A DNA stretch of 64,000 nt, from the NCBI RefSeq assembly GCF_018446385.1, contig NC_055996.1, positions 13,999,317-14,063,316 of the forward strand, in the 5' to 3' direction. The notes under the pieces were generated by a model, which was not told the origin of the DNA, did no database searches, and saw only the letters and a program-made list of their open reading frames with translations. Shown piece by piece: positions 33,536-47,500 of this stretch. The position numbers and the translations under genes are program-made. The stretch is from Zingiber officinale (Eukaryota; Streptophyta; Magnoliopsida; Zingiberales; Zingiberaceae). Numbering within the stretch: position 1 is the stretch's first letter; each line of letters starts with the position of its first letter.

Positions 33536-33760
33536 ATGAGACAATTCGGTTGTTGTTTTCTGTTGGCTCCAATTCTCTTCTCTAGCACAGCCATGTCGAC
33601 CAGGAGGGGTTGGGACGACTTCAATGAGCCTATGGAGACACCGGAGGGAGGTATGCCCACGCGCCAGAGCCATAACTTCCATAAGGTCAGAGAGGCAATC
33701 GCCTCAGGGCCCAGCTCGATGAAGGACCCATTTTTTTTAATTATACCTAAAACAAAATGA
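33536..33760 (+). CDS. Possible small secreted peptide precursor (74 aa) with SGPS motif
   Basis: The frame from ATG 33536 encodes MRQFGCCFLLAPILFSSTA, which looks like a signal peptide, then a polar region and near the end ASGPSSMKDP. SGPS is the core of PIP/IDA-like plant peptide hormones, which end SGPS-x2-G-x-GH. Here the G-x-GH end is missing and the frame runs into a T-rich stretch (FFLIIPKTK), so the peptide end may be lost, spliced or unrelated. A TATA-like box stands upstream. The length and layout (signal peptide, variable middle, C-terminal motif) fit a peptide precursor, but no conserved full motif is present. Alternative: chance frame. Confidence 0.4.
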   Translation: MRQFGCCFLLAPILFSSTAMSTRRGWDDFNEPMETPEGGMPTRQSHNFHKVREAIASGPSSMKDPFFLIIPKTK

Positions 33761-35513
33761 GAGGCATGGACCCTAAATGATTGCTAAACCTATTCTCACA
33801 GTTTCGAGGCGCGCACCGATGCATGACTCTTCTTTCAATGCAATTTCTTCTCTAGTGTTGCTCTTCTTTGCACGTGATTTCTTCTCCAGCTTTCTTTTCT
33901 ACCGATGCATGGATTCCCTGAACAAGAGATAATCCTAATCTTCTTCTTTGACCTTCTTCTTCGTCTTACAACACGCGACACCAATTATATCCTAATCGTG
34001 CAACAACGGCCATTTGTGCGACCTAATCACGTCCATTCTCGCAGTGGCTATCTCACGCAACACGGGCTGGTGGTTGTTGGCCTTTGCTCGTGTGACCTAA
34101 TTGCACAGCGCGGTGGCTGTCGCGCGTTATCCCGGTCGCTTGTGCGAATGACAACCTAATTGCATGATGGTTACTGCTTGTCGCCTTGCTACTATCTACG
34201 GCCACCATATTGGTCTCAGTGTTACAAGATACACTAAATGAACTATTAATGTTATAGATTGAGAAAGAAATAGTCCGATAATTAGATTATTCAGATTTTA
34301 TAAACATTTTTACCTCTAAAATAGCTAGTCAAGTAGTGTTTATAATAATATATTATTTTTAATTTATTTATGTATTTAGTATATATATTATTTGTAAATT
34401 GAACTTTATCATTATTTATCGTAGTAAAAGGGTCACTTTTTAATATGTGCTTCAGGCCCCGTCGAATACAGGTACGACTCTGCCACGCGCCAACCTGAAG
34501 ACTGCACTATAAACAGCCAAAGAAGCCGCCCGGAGTGCCAACCTCGGTCCCAAGTACATCTTCCGACGCCAAGGAAGCAAAACCCAAACCCTTATGGATA
34601 CTGCTATCCAAAGTGTTGTGGTCCTTCATTAGAACCTTAACTTTCACTCATTTTTTAAGTATTCTATATATCCTCTGTGAGTATATCTACTAGCTTTGGA
34701 ATTTAAACATCTTTATACGAGAAAAATTGTTCCTTCACCTCAAGCTGATTTGTTGGCCATTCGAGGATGGCAACCAACAGCACGACAACATATGACTAAG
34801 AACAATCAGACTACAACCGAGAGCAAGATTTGTGTGAAGTGGTCTGAGGTTAAGGTTTTTCCTATTTTAGGACCTGATTATTACCAGGATGGAAAGGAAT
34901 ATACAAATCTTTTCTCCTCTATTTGCTTGATTAAAATGGACAATCCACAAAATCAATCGGAGAATTAATCGATCGGCAAGGAACAAGAGAAACAATCGAT
35001 CATCAGTCAGGTAACGAGAGAAGAAAATAAAAAATAAAATTAAAAAGTAACTTCCCCTACCGCATATTCTCCAGCAGGATGCAAACTATACACCAAGCAT
35101 TAGTCAATTTCTTTGTGAGGATAAGAGACACCCTAAACCTCTAACAGGGAACCTTAAGTTCACAGGAGGTATCTAAATATAGCTTCTTACTTATTTTCAC
35201 TGAGTAACTGCTTCAAACATGATGATTGGAAGTAACTAGGTACGATAACTGTTACTACTAGAATGTTGGCACCCACGGGTTTGGCATTAAGGGATTGGTG
35301 TTTTCGGGCAATGAGTGTTTCATAAATATTCTAGGTAAACCGACTCAGAATCAAAAAAGAGGAATAGAAGAATCACTTCAGAACGAAATTCTTTAATTTA
35401 AGTGGAAAAAGATAACATGGGAAGGTGCAGCTCACTGCAAAGCTGAAATGAAAAGATTACCTTGATAACAATCATTGATATGATGACGAAATGATCAAAT
35501 CCTAAACTTGCTA
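33761..35513. other. Intergenic region, no supported gene
   Basis: AT-rich spacer holding a few short frames without family resemblance (for example 34696-34968). The last 300 bases should include the 3' UTR of the minus-strand MATH gene that ends at 35514. Confidence 0.5.
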
Positions 35514-38500
35514 TTAACGCCCATTAGCAGGACGATACAAAAAATATCCATTCCCTCCTCTTGTCGAATAGTCTCCAAGTTGGTAAGGATATCCATTTGC
35601 ATCTGTGTCACCCAATCGGAGCATTGATAGATCAGTGCTCCTGTAAGGCAAACTAGTCCGCATCAATCCATCAAATTGGCCATATCTATTAGGAAATGAT
35701 GAAAATTCTGGCAGCTGAAGAAGTCCATCGCCCACTCCCTGGAGAGGGTTAGTGGAAGCACCATAGGACCTCAGAAAACCATCTTCATACTGCTCAAACT
35801 GATCATGCTGGCCAGTCACCATTGACAGATTACCAGGTAAAGAGTACTGCCGGTTGAAGGCATGATGGGGACCTCTGGTGGGCCATCCAATATTCTGTTC
35901 ATCGTCTAGCAAGTCATTGATAATATCAAGGTGAGGAAACTCTTCTGCTATGGTCCCATGTACCTGAGAGGGCAAACTACTGGAAGCGGTCCCAACTAAC
36001 TCATTTTGCACAATGCCATAAACATTGAGCTTCTCCATGTTATTATCCATCAGAGATGAAGCATACCTCTGACTGCTGCTTTCGCTAACACTGCTGCTGC
36101 TTGATTCGTGTTGGTTGCCGTCCTTACATAGCTGCTGACTACAAATTGCTTCCAGGTTAAGACAACCAAAAGTCAATCCAGGCCGAATTGATGATTGGTC
36201 CTTCCTTAAAGGTGTTTGAGGTGGAAGCTTCAGCAGAGATGATACATGCACTGTAGGTGACTGTGAATATGAAGCACTTTGCCCTGAGGAAGTACCAACA
36301 TCAGTGGAACTAGTTGTCCTTGCACTTGTTCTACCTAATGTAGCATTCCTATATGATTGAGGAACATAACTTGGGGCCGATGGAGATGGATCAATCCCCA
36401 ACCGACCAGCTGCACTAACCGAGCGGGAAAGTAAAGGTACCACTTGGACAGTGGGAGAAATAGATGCTGTCGACCTTGGTGCTAGTGTAAGAGGGGCACT
36501 GGATGGCCTTGATGTTGCATTGACCTGCTGAGGACTATTATGTTTTGCTGGTACATTTTGTTTCTGAGCTTCAGACAAGGAACTGGAGGACATTGGTCGA
36601 GATCTCGATGAATGAGCAAGAACCTTATCACCAAGGGATGTGCTATTTGGAAGTTTAGAAGAAGCTAGCTCAATTGTATTGTTGGAAGTGCTAACAGGAC
36701 TATCAGTGGTGAAGGTTGGTGACTGCTTTGGCAGCTGACTAGTGTTATTTTGCTTTTCACCAAGATTTGAAGAAGGGGATTGTCTCTCCACATCAATCTG
36801 ATCTTTGGGCATTTGTTTGTTTTGCAGAGAAAGGACCTGCTAAAATGACAAGATGGCATCAAGTAAGTTACTTTCTGTGTAGTAACCTGAAATGCTTCAG
36901 GTTTTCTAATATTATGCATGCGCGCACACATGCATGCATGCACGCGCGCACGCACACACACACACAATGTGTAATAAAATTGTATTATCATATATGTGCA
37001 TGTATCTATGATATAAAGTAAATCTAGATAAAAAATTGAACCCAAATACAATTTCAAAATATATAAAATATGAAACCAAAGCAAAACTTGAAAAAGAAAA
37101 AATTCAAGTCAATTTGGTTTGGTTTTCCATACCAGGTCAGGTGGCTTAGATTTGTTACCCATCCCTAATACACAGAACGAAACTGAAAAACTCACTATGA
37201 CAAAAAAACAAAAAAAAACCACCTTGTCAACTTGAATTTCTTGCTGTTGCATGTCACTCTTCAAGGATGATACAAAGACTGCAGATTCTGGTTGGTCAAC
37301 TTTGCTGGCTGAGGCATTATTTGAACTGCCATCAAGATTACTAGTTTCAGCTAGCATGGTTGAACTTATTCCGCTATGCATTTCTTTACTCTGATGATTC
37401 TTTCCTCTGCATACAGTTTACCACTCATTAGAACACTTACCTATCTTAACAATCAAAACTGAAGAAAAGCATATCTAAATTTACTTGTTAGGAGGTGATT
37501 GAGTTATATTGACGGGTGAAATGGCTCTTTTATATACTTCGGTAATGAAAACAGAGGGGACTGAGTCAGTAGAACAACTTGAGGAGCTATCATCAATAAT
37601 AAATTGGCTCCTATTATCAATGTGACCATTCTGGACATCATTACCACTAGCTTCCGTGGTAAGATGAATTTCTGATGCGTCTATGTCCCAATTAATAGGA
37701 CTGGCAGCTCGGTCATCTAAATCAGGTTGAAGCATTTCAGCAGCAACATCTACAGTGTCAGAAACATCAGATGCATCTTCATGTGCACCAATCTTTTTGA
37801 TATTATGTTCTACAGGCTCAGAATACAATGAATCTGAATTCCTTTCTTCATCAAAAGTTTCTTGTTGGAGTGCTTCTTGTACAAGATTACCCCTGTCATA
37901 TTTTCCTTTCTCTTTTTCTTTGCGATTGTTGCGCTTCTGTTTAGCCTGTAAGAAGAACAAGCAGAATAATGCATAGCATATTACATGCGTCTACTTCAGT
38001 ACTTAAGATGTAGAAAACCACACATTTGGCATCCAAGCTCAAAAAAGAAAGAGAGACTGATGTATATACTTCGTAAAGCATAACCAACAAAACTAGTAAT
38101 AAACAAAATGACATTGCTATTAGGAGTTTGTAAAAAACAGGTGATACAAGAAAGGAAGACTAATTTCACCCAAAAAAAGGGAAATCAAGGCCAAGTGTTC
38201 TAACCCTCTAGATATTGACCATGAGTACAACAAAGCACCAAGTGTTCTACCTCATTTTACACTTTGGAAGACATATTCTTCTTATTGTCGATATAAATGA
38301 TCTTATTACACTGGTGATGGCCTCATCGGGATTGCAAATTGAAAGATTATCTCCACCAACACTTTCAGACTAAACATTTAGGTAAACTTAACTAGTTCCA
38401 TGGTATAAAGGTTGCTTATTTTAAACAAGGTATGTATATCTTATTAAACCTAAACCCTCAATGTTTCGATGCAAGTATGTACTTGATATGCTCTAGAATG

Positions 38501-41500
38501 TCGACATGTTAGTGACTGACCCTCTAGATATTCCTATGGATCCTAGTGCCAATTAATTATATGACAAAGGGGGTCATTGGATGAACCTGGAAAATTCTAA
38601 ATTATTCCCAGTTATTGAAACAAATATCTGAATATCTCTGTTTGTTGTTAGTATGCTCAGTCAATTTTATGTCATGACCATTGGATAGCACCTACAAAGA
38701 TTTACAATACTTAAATGGTGCTCCAAGAAAAGATATCTTATTCATGATCAAAGTCATCTTCAAAGGTGCTCTTATGCAGATTGGCCAGGTTCTCCTATAG
38801 ATAGACGATGTACATCTTCTATTGTATTCTCTTAGGAGGTAACCTTATTTCCTAAAAGAGTAAGGGGGCACTTGGTTTGCGGAAGGGAATGGGAATAGGA
38901 ATGAGATTCATTGAAGTAAAGAATGAGAATGAGGAGTTTTGAATCCATGGGACCCACCATTCCCATTCCCCCATTTTACTTGGTAATGGCCCAATCCCAT
39001 ATTTGGGGGTTTGAATCCGTGGGACCCACCATCAATACCCCAAACCAAACACTAACTTTCAATCTCATTCCCATTCCTCACTTCCATTCCCTCCAACCAA
39101 GCACTCCCTAAGAAACAAATAGTGCAAAGGCAGAATATGGGATCATGAGCTTAGCAACATGCAAGTTCATCTAGGTCTAACATTTAATAACCAAGCTAGA
39201 ATATGTCTCTGCAAAGCCTACGAAGCTTCATTGTGCTATCAAATATAGCTCGTGTTTTATGAGAGAACCAAACATAAAGAGATTGTCACTTCATCGAATA
39301 GAAAGTTAAATCTAATGAGAACATACTCCTTTGTCAGTTAGCATATTTGTTAACCAAATCATTAAGAAAGCCTAGAGCTCAAATATATTTGTAATAACTA
39401 GGTTTGTACATATATGCTCTGACCATTATGTTTTCCCTTAAGCTAGTGAGATAAGGCTTGATTCTTGTTGTTGTTGTTGATTTGTAACCAAAATGTAAAT
39501 ATGAAAATATGCCGTATTTGAATTCTAATCAAGCTGTGAATACAAAATATAATTTGTTATAGACAGATGAAAAGGTTCAATGAGTATATACTGGTGGACC
39601 TGTTTCTTCTTTGAGCGCTTTTCCTTTTCACTAGCACTACGCTTTGATTTGAGTTCACTCTCAGCTAAGCCAGCAGCTTCCTCTTCCCGAATGAGCTCCT
39701 CTTGCCTCTCTAGAGCAATAGCCTCTTGGTAGGAAACTTCAATTCTACTGCTGCCAACAATAAAAGAAGCCAAGATTCATCACAAAAGTTGCCTTGGAGT
39801 AGATCTGAAAGGGGCAAAGCATGCCCCCAATCCCCATTGCCACTTAAATGCACAAATCATCTTGTAATGGACGCAAAGAAGTCACAGTAATATTTTTCTC
39901 CCTAAAAAAATCTGACCAACATGTCAAAAAGATTCTGTTACCTGAATATGTGGACTAAGACAAAAACTTCAATAGTTCTACGACCCAGCTCCATAAGCCG
40001 CCTTTCGTCACGGTCAATGGAATCCTTAGTAAACTCATCTCCAGAACTTCCTTCCTGCATATTTTGGTTGATTAAAATATTTAGATATTAGATCTCTGGA
40101 AAATGGACTCCACTGCTACAATGACTCCAAATGTATGCTAGGAATTAGGTCCATAATATGAAACAATAACTTTTCATAGAACAAACAGCCACATCTGTCA
40201 TAGCCAAACATGTCCCACATATATGCATATATTATAGGTATCTCTGTGTGTGTGTGTGCGCGCGCGCGTGCGCGCAGAATTGCAAAAAGAACAAAAACTC
40301 ATATGCCAACAATGCATACCTACCATAAAATACAAATTAGTTCTTTTCTTACCTTTGTACGGGTCTGTAAACACTTGTCATCTTTTGAAGGAAAGGGCTG
40401 AAGGGGCAAAACGTCAGAGACCACTCTTTCAATCAACAAAAGGATATCATCAGACAACACAAACAGATCTTTGTCAACATGTACCATCGGTGCCGGTAAT
40501 TCTTCTAACTCAACTGATTTAGATCTCCCTTTTAAGTTTTTGCTTTGGAATTCCAGAGCTTTTAACCCACTGTACAGGGAATCCATAACCAAAGTAGATG
40601 TGACTTCCTTCTCTATGAAAAAATGTTTGACTATTACTTTCAATATGGCATCTCTCTTGTCTCTTGACATGTGCCACCTATTGCTTGAATCAATTTCTAG
40701 CCAAAAGGCTCTAAAACTGCAAAATCCAAGTAAAATTCAACATAATATTGCACCCATGGAAGAAAATACTAAAACCCATAAGAATCAGATGCAGCAAAAA
40801 AATTATACAAATGAAGGTCATGATTTACATATACCATAGAAAAAAGCATCACTAGAATACCCACCTGGACCACCTCACTTTGTCTTCAATGAACTTATTA
40901 AGCTTCCCTATCTTCTCTTCTAGATAACGCCGACATATTAGCTCGACATTTGACAAATACACACGTACTAGTTCCCTCCTATACTGACCATCCAGACAAC
41001 GGAAAGGCTGATCTGACTTCTCCCTAAAAAAATCAAATTCAGATATTAAAAAGAAAAATCATATTTACGAGCAGCATAACAGCATTACATATTTATGTAA
41101 AGCTACAATAACAAAGAAGAAAGCCAAAAAATAAAAGAGTACAACTATAACAAAGAAACCATAATGAGAACTTACAATATAAGATGAAACAAGTAAAAGC
41201 ACTGCTCTCAAGAGAAATATCACACCAAGCATTCATACCCGTGCATATAAAAACATGGAAAATAAATATAAAAAGCATGGAAAATAGAACTTCATTGTAA
41301 TAGTTGGAGGCATAAAATTGTTTTTCCATGGATCCCAAGTGATTCATTACACTATGCACTAACAAAAGGCTAATGACCAAATATCCCATGTGGGCTATTA
41401 CCCATATTACTATTGACTCCAGCACTCTTCATCAAGCTAGAGCATAAGATTAATAAATGCCCAACTTGTTACACAAATAGAAAAAAAATTGCAAATAAAA

Positions 41501-44500
41501 AATATATATACAATGGAACATTTTGGACTGAAGTTGGTGATGATCTTCAAAGGAGGTACATATAATCTTCTTAACTTCTGATTCACAGTGAAGATATCAT
41601 TAGAAAGTTTACAATGATCAAGTGACAAATTGTAAAGGGTTACAGAATAAAAAATGATAGATTAGAATTCCAATATCTACTCTTGGGGCTAAGAAATAAT
41701 AGCAAGACAGGAGAAATGTACGAAGAAAACTGTTCTGATAGTTTTACTTAAGGAGAAAAGATGCCAAGAAAGATAGAATAAATGTCTAACATCGACTCTA
41801 AGATAACAGAGATTTTGGACGAGATAGATAATATTTTATCTTAAATAATGCAGATCATATATTAACAGATGAATAGAATATTAAACTTGATAGTGACTTA
41901 AAGAATCTAGTGGCACCTCAATTTTAATAGGACAGGAGAAAGGAAGGTGAAGTATTGCTAGAAAAATCTTGGCTTTAAATCCATTTAATCCACTCTCCTT
42001 TTTTATAAATGTAGTTGTCTTCCTTTTTCTTCATGGTATCTATTTTCCCCTTTCTGAAATAATTTCATTTTAAAATTTGGCCTCTCCTTTCATAGAATCT
42101 GCTATCTTTATTTTTGTTAATGTGCTGTTCATTTTTCTTCAAAACTTAGCTACTTATTTGATTTGTTGTTATCCCCCTTCTTTCTTACTGTTCTTACCCT
42201 TTTATTACAAACTGTAATGTAATGGAGTTACAAGGTATTTCATGTTTCAGAGTTCTAGTATTGATATCTCAGAAGCTTAGACACAGAGTTAACATAGAAT
42301 CCATCCTTCTCGCTTTCATAGGATACTCTTGGCATATTGTTGGGACATGGTCAAGACTGAAGACTAGCTTCAGTTCTCATGATCCTTTATCTGGAGCTCC
42401 TACTTCGCCAGCACCGTGGTCCCTACTTCTTCTCCAACGCCCATTGCTCCTGCTTCTCCCAAACTGACACGAGAATAGGTCATGTCCTTCTTTGTTGTCA
42501 TTCTAACACACTTTTTTTTTTGAAGGAATCAAGTTGCTTAATCTCACTAAGGATAGCATCCCAAAACACGCAAAGGGCACAAAACAAAGATGATGGTGAA
42601 TCTGGATCAAAGAAACGATAAAAAAACAAGTAGAATTTAGTTTGTTGAATGAAGAAAAATATCATGGCAATGGAAAAAAGAAGATGATCCATCTGGATGT
42701 CATGAGCAACAATATTGGGGGTGTAGGCAAGAAGAGGCAGACTAAAGTGGTCACGCCAGTTTGGAAGTGTTGATGGTGAGGGTAAAGAGAATATTGCATC
42801 GCATATGTAGTGGTAAGCAAGAGCACAAATGAGGAATGTTATGGTTTGATACACAGGTAACATCCCGAGAGGATCAGAAGGTCCAAACAATAGAGAGGGT
42901 AGAAAGGAAGAAGAAAACCTACGAGAGACAAAAGAGGAACCACCACACGAGAGCAGAGAAGAAAAGAGAATGAGATGATGAAAGAGGAAATTAATCATGC
43001 CATGGAAAGGGAGAACAATCACAACTAGTAAAGAACAAGGTCTCTCCTTCAGGGGATTGAAGAAGAAAATCTTGAGAACACCAAATTAAGAAGACAAACT
43101 GTAACACAATATCTAATTTTCAAATGACAAATGTGGAAATAAGTTATTAACTCAAATATCTGCATATTTCCAACAACTTTACCAATATTGTAGTTCAATT
43201 ATTCAACTAGAAGAATTTCAGAATCGTTATGTTATTAATACTAGTTATAGCCCCATATGATATGTCACGAGGAAAAGTACCATAACTCAATATGCATCCT
43301 TAAGGTACTCAAGAATTCATTGGTTTGGACATCTATACAATGCAACCTAAAATAGGCAAACACAACAATGTTTCAAATATGCTTTTCTTTAACACCTGCT
43401 TTTCCCTTTTTTGTCAACAAGAAAAAATCACAAACAGGGTCTATGTTAGTTGAATGATAATGTGGTCAATAAGTTCCATTCAAGTAGAACAATGAACAAT
43501 CAAGTTTAAAATATTGTTTATAGTGATACTATTAAGTGGAAGCAGTCACACAACAGTTACCTTATAACTTGGACTTGGGCTTTGATAACAAGTGTGTCAG
43601 TAACAATAAAACCATCAAAAACTTTTGATAACTCCATAAACTTTTTCCAACCCCAATCATGCTCCTTCTTCCAAAATCTGTGTAATGTGTCTGCAAAATT
43701 TCTTATAAGGATAAGCTCCTTATAAATATCAGTGAAACTCAATAGAATACCTGCAATTTCATATTGTCGGACATTGACTAACCAGAGTACTTGGATTTCT
43801 TTGGATCTTTATTGACTACAGCTATTGTGAACTGTGCAAAGTGGCTCCACCCTGACAATATGATGAAGCACAAAGGAATAAGTTTGGTACTAATATTTAG
43901 AGCTTAATAGGGTGTAAACCAATATGAACAAAAAAAAATTATGTTGAAAACCTGGTAGAAGTTTGTCATGATTAGCGACACAAAGAAACAAAGAAAGATG
44001 ATTGCATACATCGCAACCCTGTGGGTAGATCAAAATATACCTGCAAATTCAATTAAAGATTAAAATAAATAGAGAAAGGTATTTTTTTTCAGCAGAGAGT
44101 ATATTAAGAAGTTACTATATGCAGCACATTATGGTAAGATCAGGATAGCACAATAAGCATTTTCACACAGCTACTAATGATGACAAGTACATTCCCTGAC
44201 ATCACAGTGCCACAGAGGAAACTGGCTATCAAGAAGTCAAAAAAAGTGAAAAGGGAGATAGTGTCAGTTGACCAAGATAACCAATTGCAGAAATTCTAGC
44301 CAATGTAACAAAGATGATTTAATTAATTGAAATATTACTAGTGAATAGCCTTGCATATTGATAGAGAGATAGCCAAAAAAATATTAGTCAATACAACAAC
44401 CAAGCCTTTTCCCACTAGGTGGGGTCGGCTATATGAATCCTTTTACGCCATTGAGCTCTATCTCCTATTATATCATCATCTATATTTAAATAAATTTTAT

Positions 44501-47500
44501 CTTGTTTTATTGTTGCTAACCAAGTCTTTTTTGGTCTTCCTCTTCCTCGTTTGATATGCATGTTTATCATAGTTTCACATCGCCTAACTGGAGCATTTAT
44601 TGGTCGTCTAAGTACATGTCCGTACCATCTTAAACGTGTCTCTCGAAGTTTTTCCTCAATAGATGCAACTCTGACTTTCTCTCTAATGCTCTCATTTCTT
44701 ATTTTGTCCATCTTCGTATGCCCACACATCCACCTTAACATCCTCATCTCTGCAACTCTCATCTTCTGCTCGTGTGCTCGAGTCATAGCCCAACATTCAA
44801 CTCCAAATAACATAGCAGGTCTAACTGCGGTTTTATAGAACTTACCTTTAAGTTTAAGAGGTACTTTACGGTCACATAAAACACTCGACTCTCCCCTCCA
44901 TTTCACCCATCCTGCTTGTATTCTATGTAAGACATCTCTCTCAATCCCTCCATCATTTTGTAAAAATGATCCTAAATATTTAAATCGCGCGATTCCAGGC
45001 AACTCGTCCTCTCCTATCCTAACAGAAAAATAATGATTTGAATATTACAGCCTTGCATATGCGGGTTAGGCTTCATGTAGCTATCCCCCCAAATAGTTGA
45101 GACAACCACAACATTGTTATAGACAATGATATAAATTACATGGAGTTTAAGAGAAGAGATCCAAATTCAAATAACTGACTCCATGAAGCACATGGTTTCA
45201 GAATTTGATTCATGTTGGCCAGCACAAATGAAACATCTAGTTCCACCACCTGACTAGAGTGAGATACCAAAATTTGTTTTCTTTGACTAGTTCATTTACT
45301 TCTCTGCTCATCCAGAATAGTTCCTTGACATGGAAAAGGTGAGATGCAAATAGTGAGTGGCTCCTCCAGCAACTGAGTGAAACACAGTATGACACATGCG
45401 AGGCAAGAGCGAGCAACTTCTTCCTCCTTTGCTATCTCTCCCTTTTTTACAGTTAGTGTTATGGTAAGCATAGGCACCGACACCACCATTGGCATGGTCA
45501 ACATGTCTTAGTTCGGTCATGGATTAACTCCCAACTCAAAGCCATTATTGAAACCTTGAAATTGCAAAATAATTCATTCATAAATTGGTTTGAAAATGTC
45601 AAGAAAGGCTCAAAATGGGTGCTAAATGTTAGTGTTAGGAACCTAGTCCACCTCTTGAAATATCAAAGTGGGAGGACTCTACCTCGGCAAAGGAAGGGAA
45701 CCATTCGTCACAGGTGGCATCCCACTCTTCAAAGAAGAGAACTCAGAGATGAGAATCTGTCAAATGGACTTGGAAACTCTATCTCGGCAAAGGAAGGGAA
45801 CCATTCTTCACAAGTAGCATCCCACTCTTCAAAGAAGAGAACTCAGAGATGAGAATCTGTCAAATGGACTTGGAAACTAGGAAAAAATCAAAGGAGGAAA
45901 AGGTCACAGTGGAAAGTGATCTCCACAACAATAGATTTGATTAATGAAGAAAAATTAAATCTCCATAATGAATTATTAGAAAAGGTATATATTTTTCTCT
46001 ATAAAATAAATCTTTACACAATAAAAAATTAGACAATAAAAACTCCCTCTCTCTCTCTCTATTTATTCCCTTCTATCTCTCTCTACTCTCTCTCTCTCTA
46101 TGCTCTCGTTCACTCTCTCTCTGCTCTCTACTCCAGGATTCCACCTCTCCTACCGCACCACCTCTGCTCCAGCCTCAAGCCATCCACCTCCTTCATCATT
46201 TTATCAACACAGATTCTTGCACTCTGTAGAAAGGTTCAAAACTGGTACTGAGTGAGACAGTTCTAGGTAGGAATAGCAAAAGGATTCCATCCCCATGGCA
46301 ATACCTTGTTCAACAAATAAAACACACCTTCATCCTGATAAGTGATAAGCAAACTGACAGAAGATACAACAAGTAATATTTAGAAACATCTATGCATTTA
46401 ACACTTCCATGTGCCAGTTGAGCAACTAAATCCTTTTTTCTTTTATAGGTTTTCTTCTTATAATCCTTCTCTGCCAACATGATATGTATTATCTACTTAG
46501 TCTACCCAAAATGTGATTTAATTTTTATTTCTTAAAAACACTTAAGAGTTAGAAATTGCTAAAGTGCATGAAGTTTGGTTACAGAACCAATCTCTAAATC
46601 ACTATGCTAGTGTTGCACAGGCCAAAATGTTATATAATTGATCCAACCTTCTTTATTACAAACATATAGAGCACACAAAATTAGCACGTGACAATCAAAT
46701 CTAGGATGGCAAGTTAGCATAAGCAAGTCAACCTATAAACACTAATTTGTGTGGATTTTTTTTTAAGAATCCGTATTATTCAATATGGATCTACATTGCT
46801 ACAAAATACCCTGCCACTTGCTATAGAGCATGCATACAGGGGCCAATAAAAAATTTCCATATTAACTTTTTTGGTGCGATGAATTTAAAGTTAGCATAAG
46901 CAAATTGACAGAACAAAACTTTTTGAGATGGTAGAAACCTATATTTCATTCAAATTTGGATGGAACTCAGAACAAATATTTGGGTGCTAATACTAGAAAA
47001 ATAACATAATATTTTCATATCCATTGCGCAAACTTCACAATTTCATGGTAGAGTAAGACACTCATATTCTTGGAAGTTGGCAGATGTTTGATTATTAAAA
47101 CAAAAAAAAATCAATTCTTTAAACTTGAGTATATCAGAGCACAACTAACCAGATGTCAAAGAAAGTATAAAGTGCAGATTAAAAATTGGCATAGAATAAA
47201 AACTAAACATATACCATTTGTAACCACCAATTTCAAATACATCACTTCTCAATTCTCTTTTATTGATCGTCGAGAAATTTTCAATCCTCCATGTAAATCG
47301 TCCATAGAGATCAGAAGGCTTTGGTCCTAAAAGAGATGACACAGAAGTTCAAGCACAACAAAGATGGAATCAATGCAATGCAGGACACAAAAAATAGAAT
47401 TTGAAGGGACAAACATGGCATCACACTAATGAACAACATAAAAGTAAGTTTCTTGACAAAAAAAAGTAATCCAAATACACCATTTTATTCAACTAGAAGA

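Noticed and set aside
42498-43022. 174-codon minus-strand frame in MATH gene intron 5
   Set aside because: Hydrophobic, low-complexity translation with no recognisable family and no match to the gene's reading frame or splice sites.
43691-43750. Exon extension reading SFTDIYKELILIRNFA before the DTLHRFW exon
   Set aside because: Open but not part of the MATH domain; the acceptor TTTTGCAG at 43691 joins in frame to give the conserved KYSDTLHRFWKKEH.
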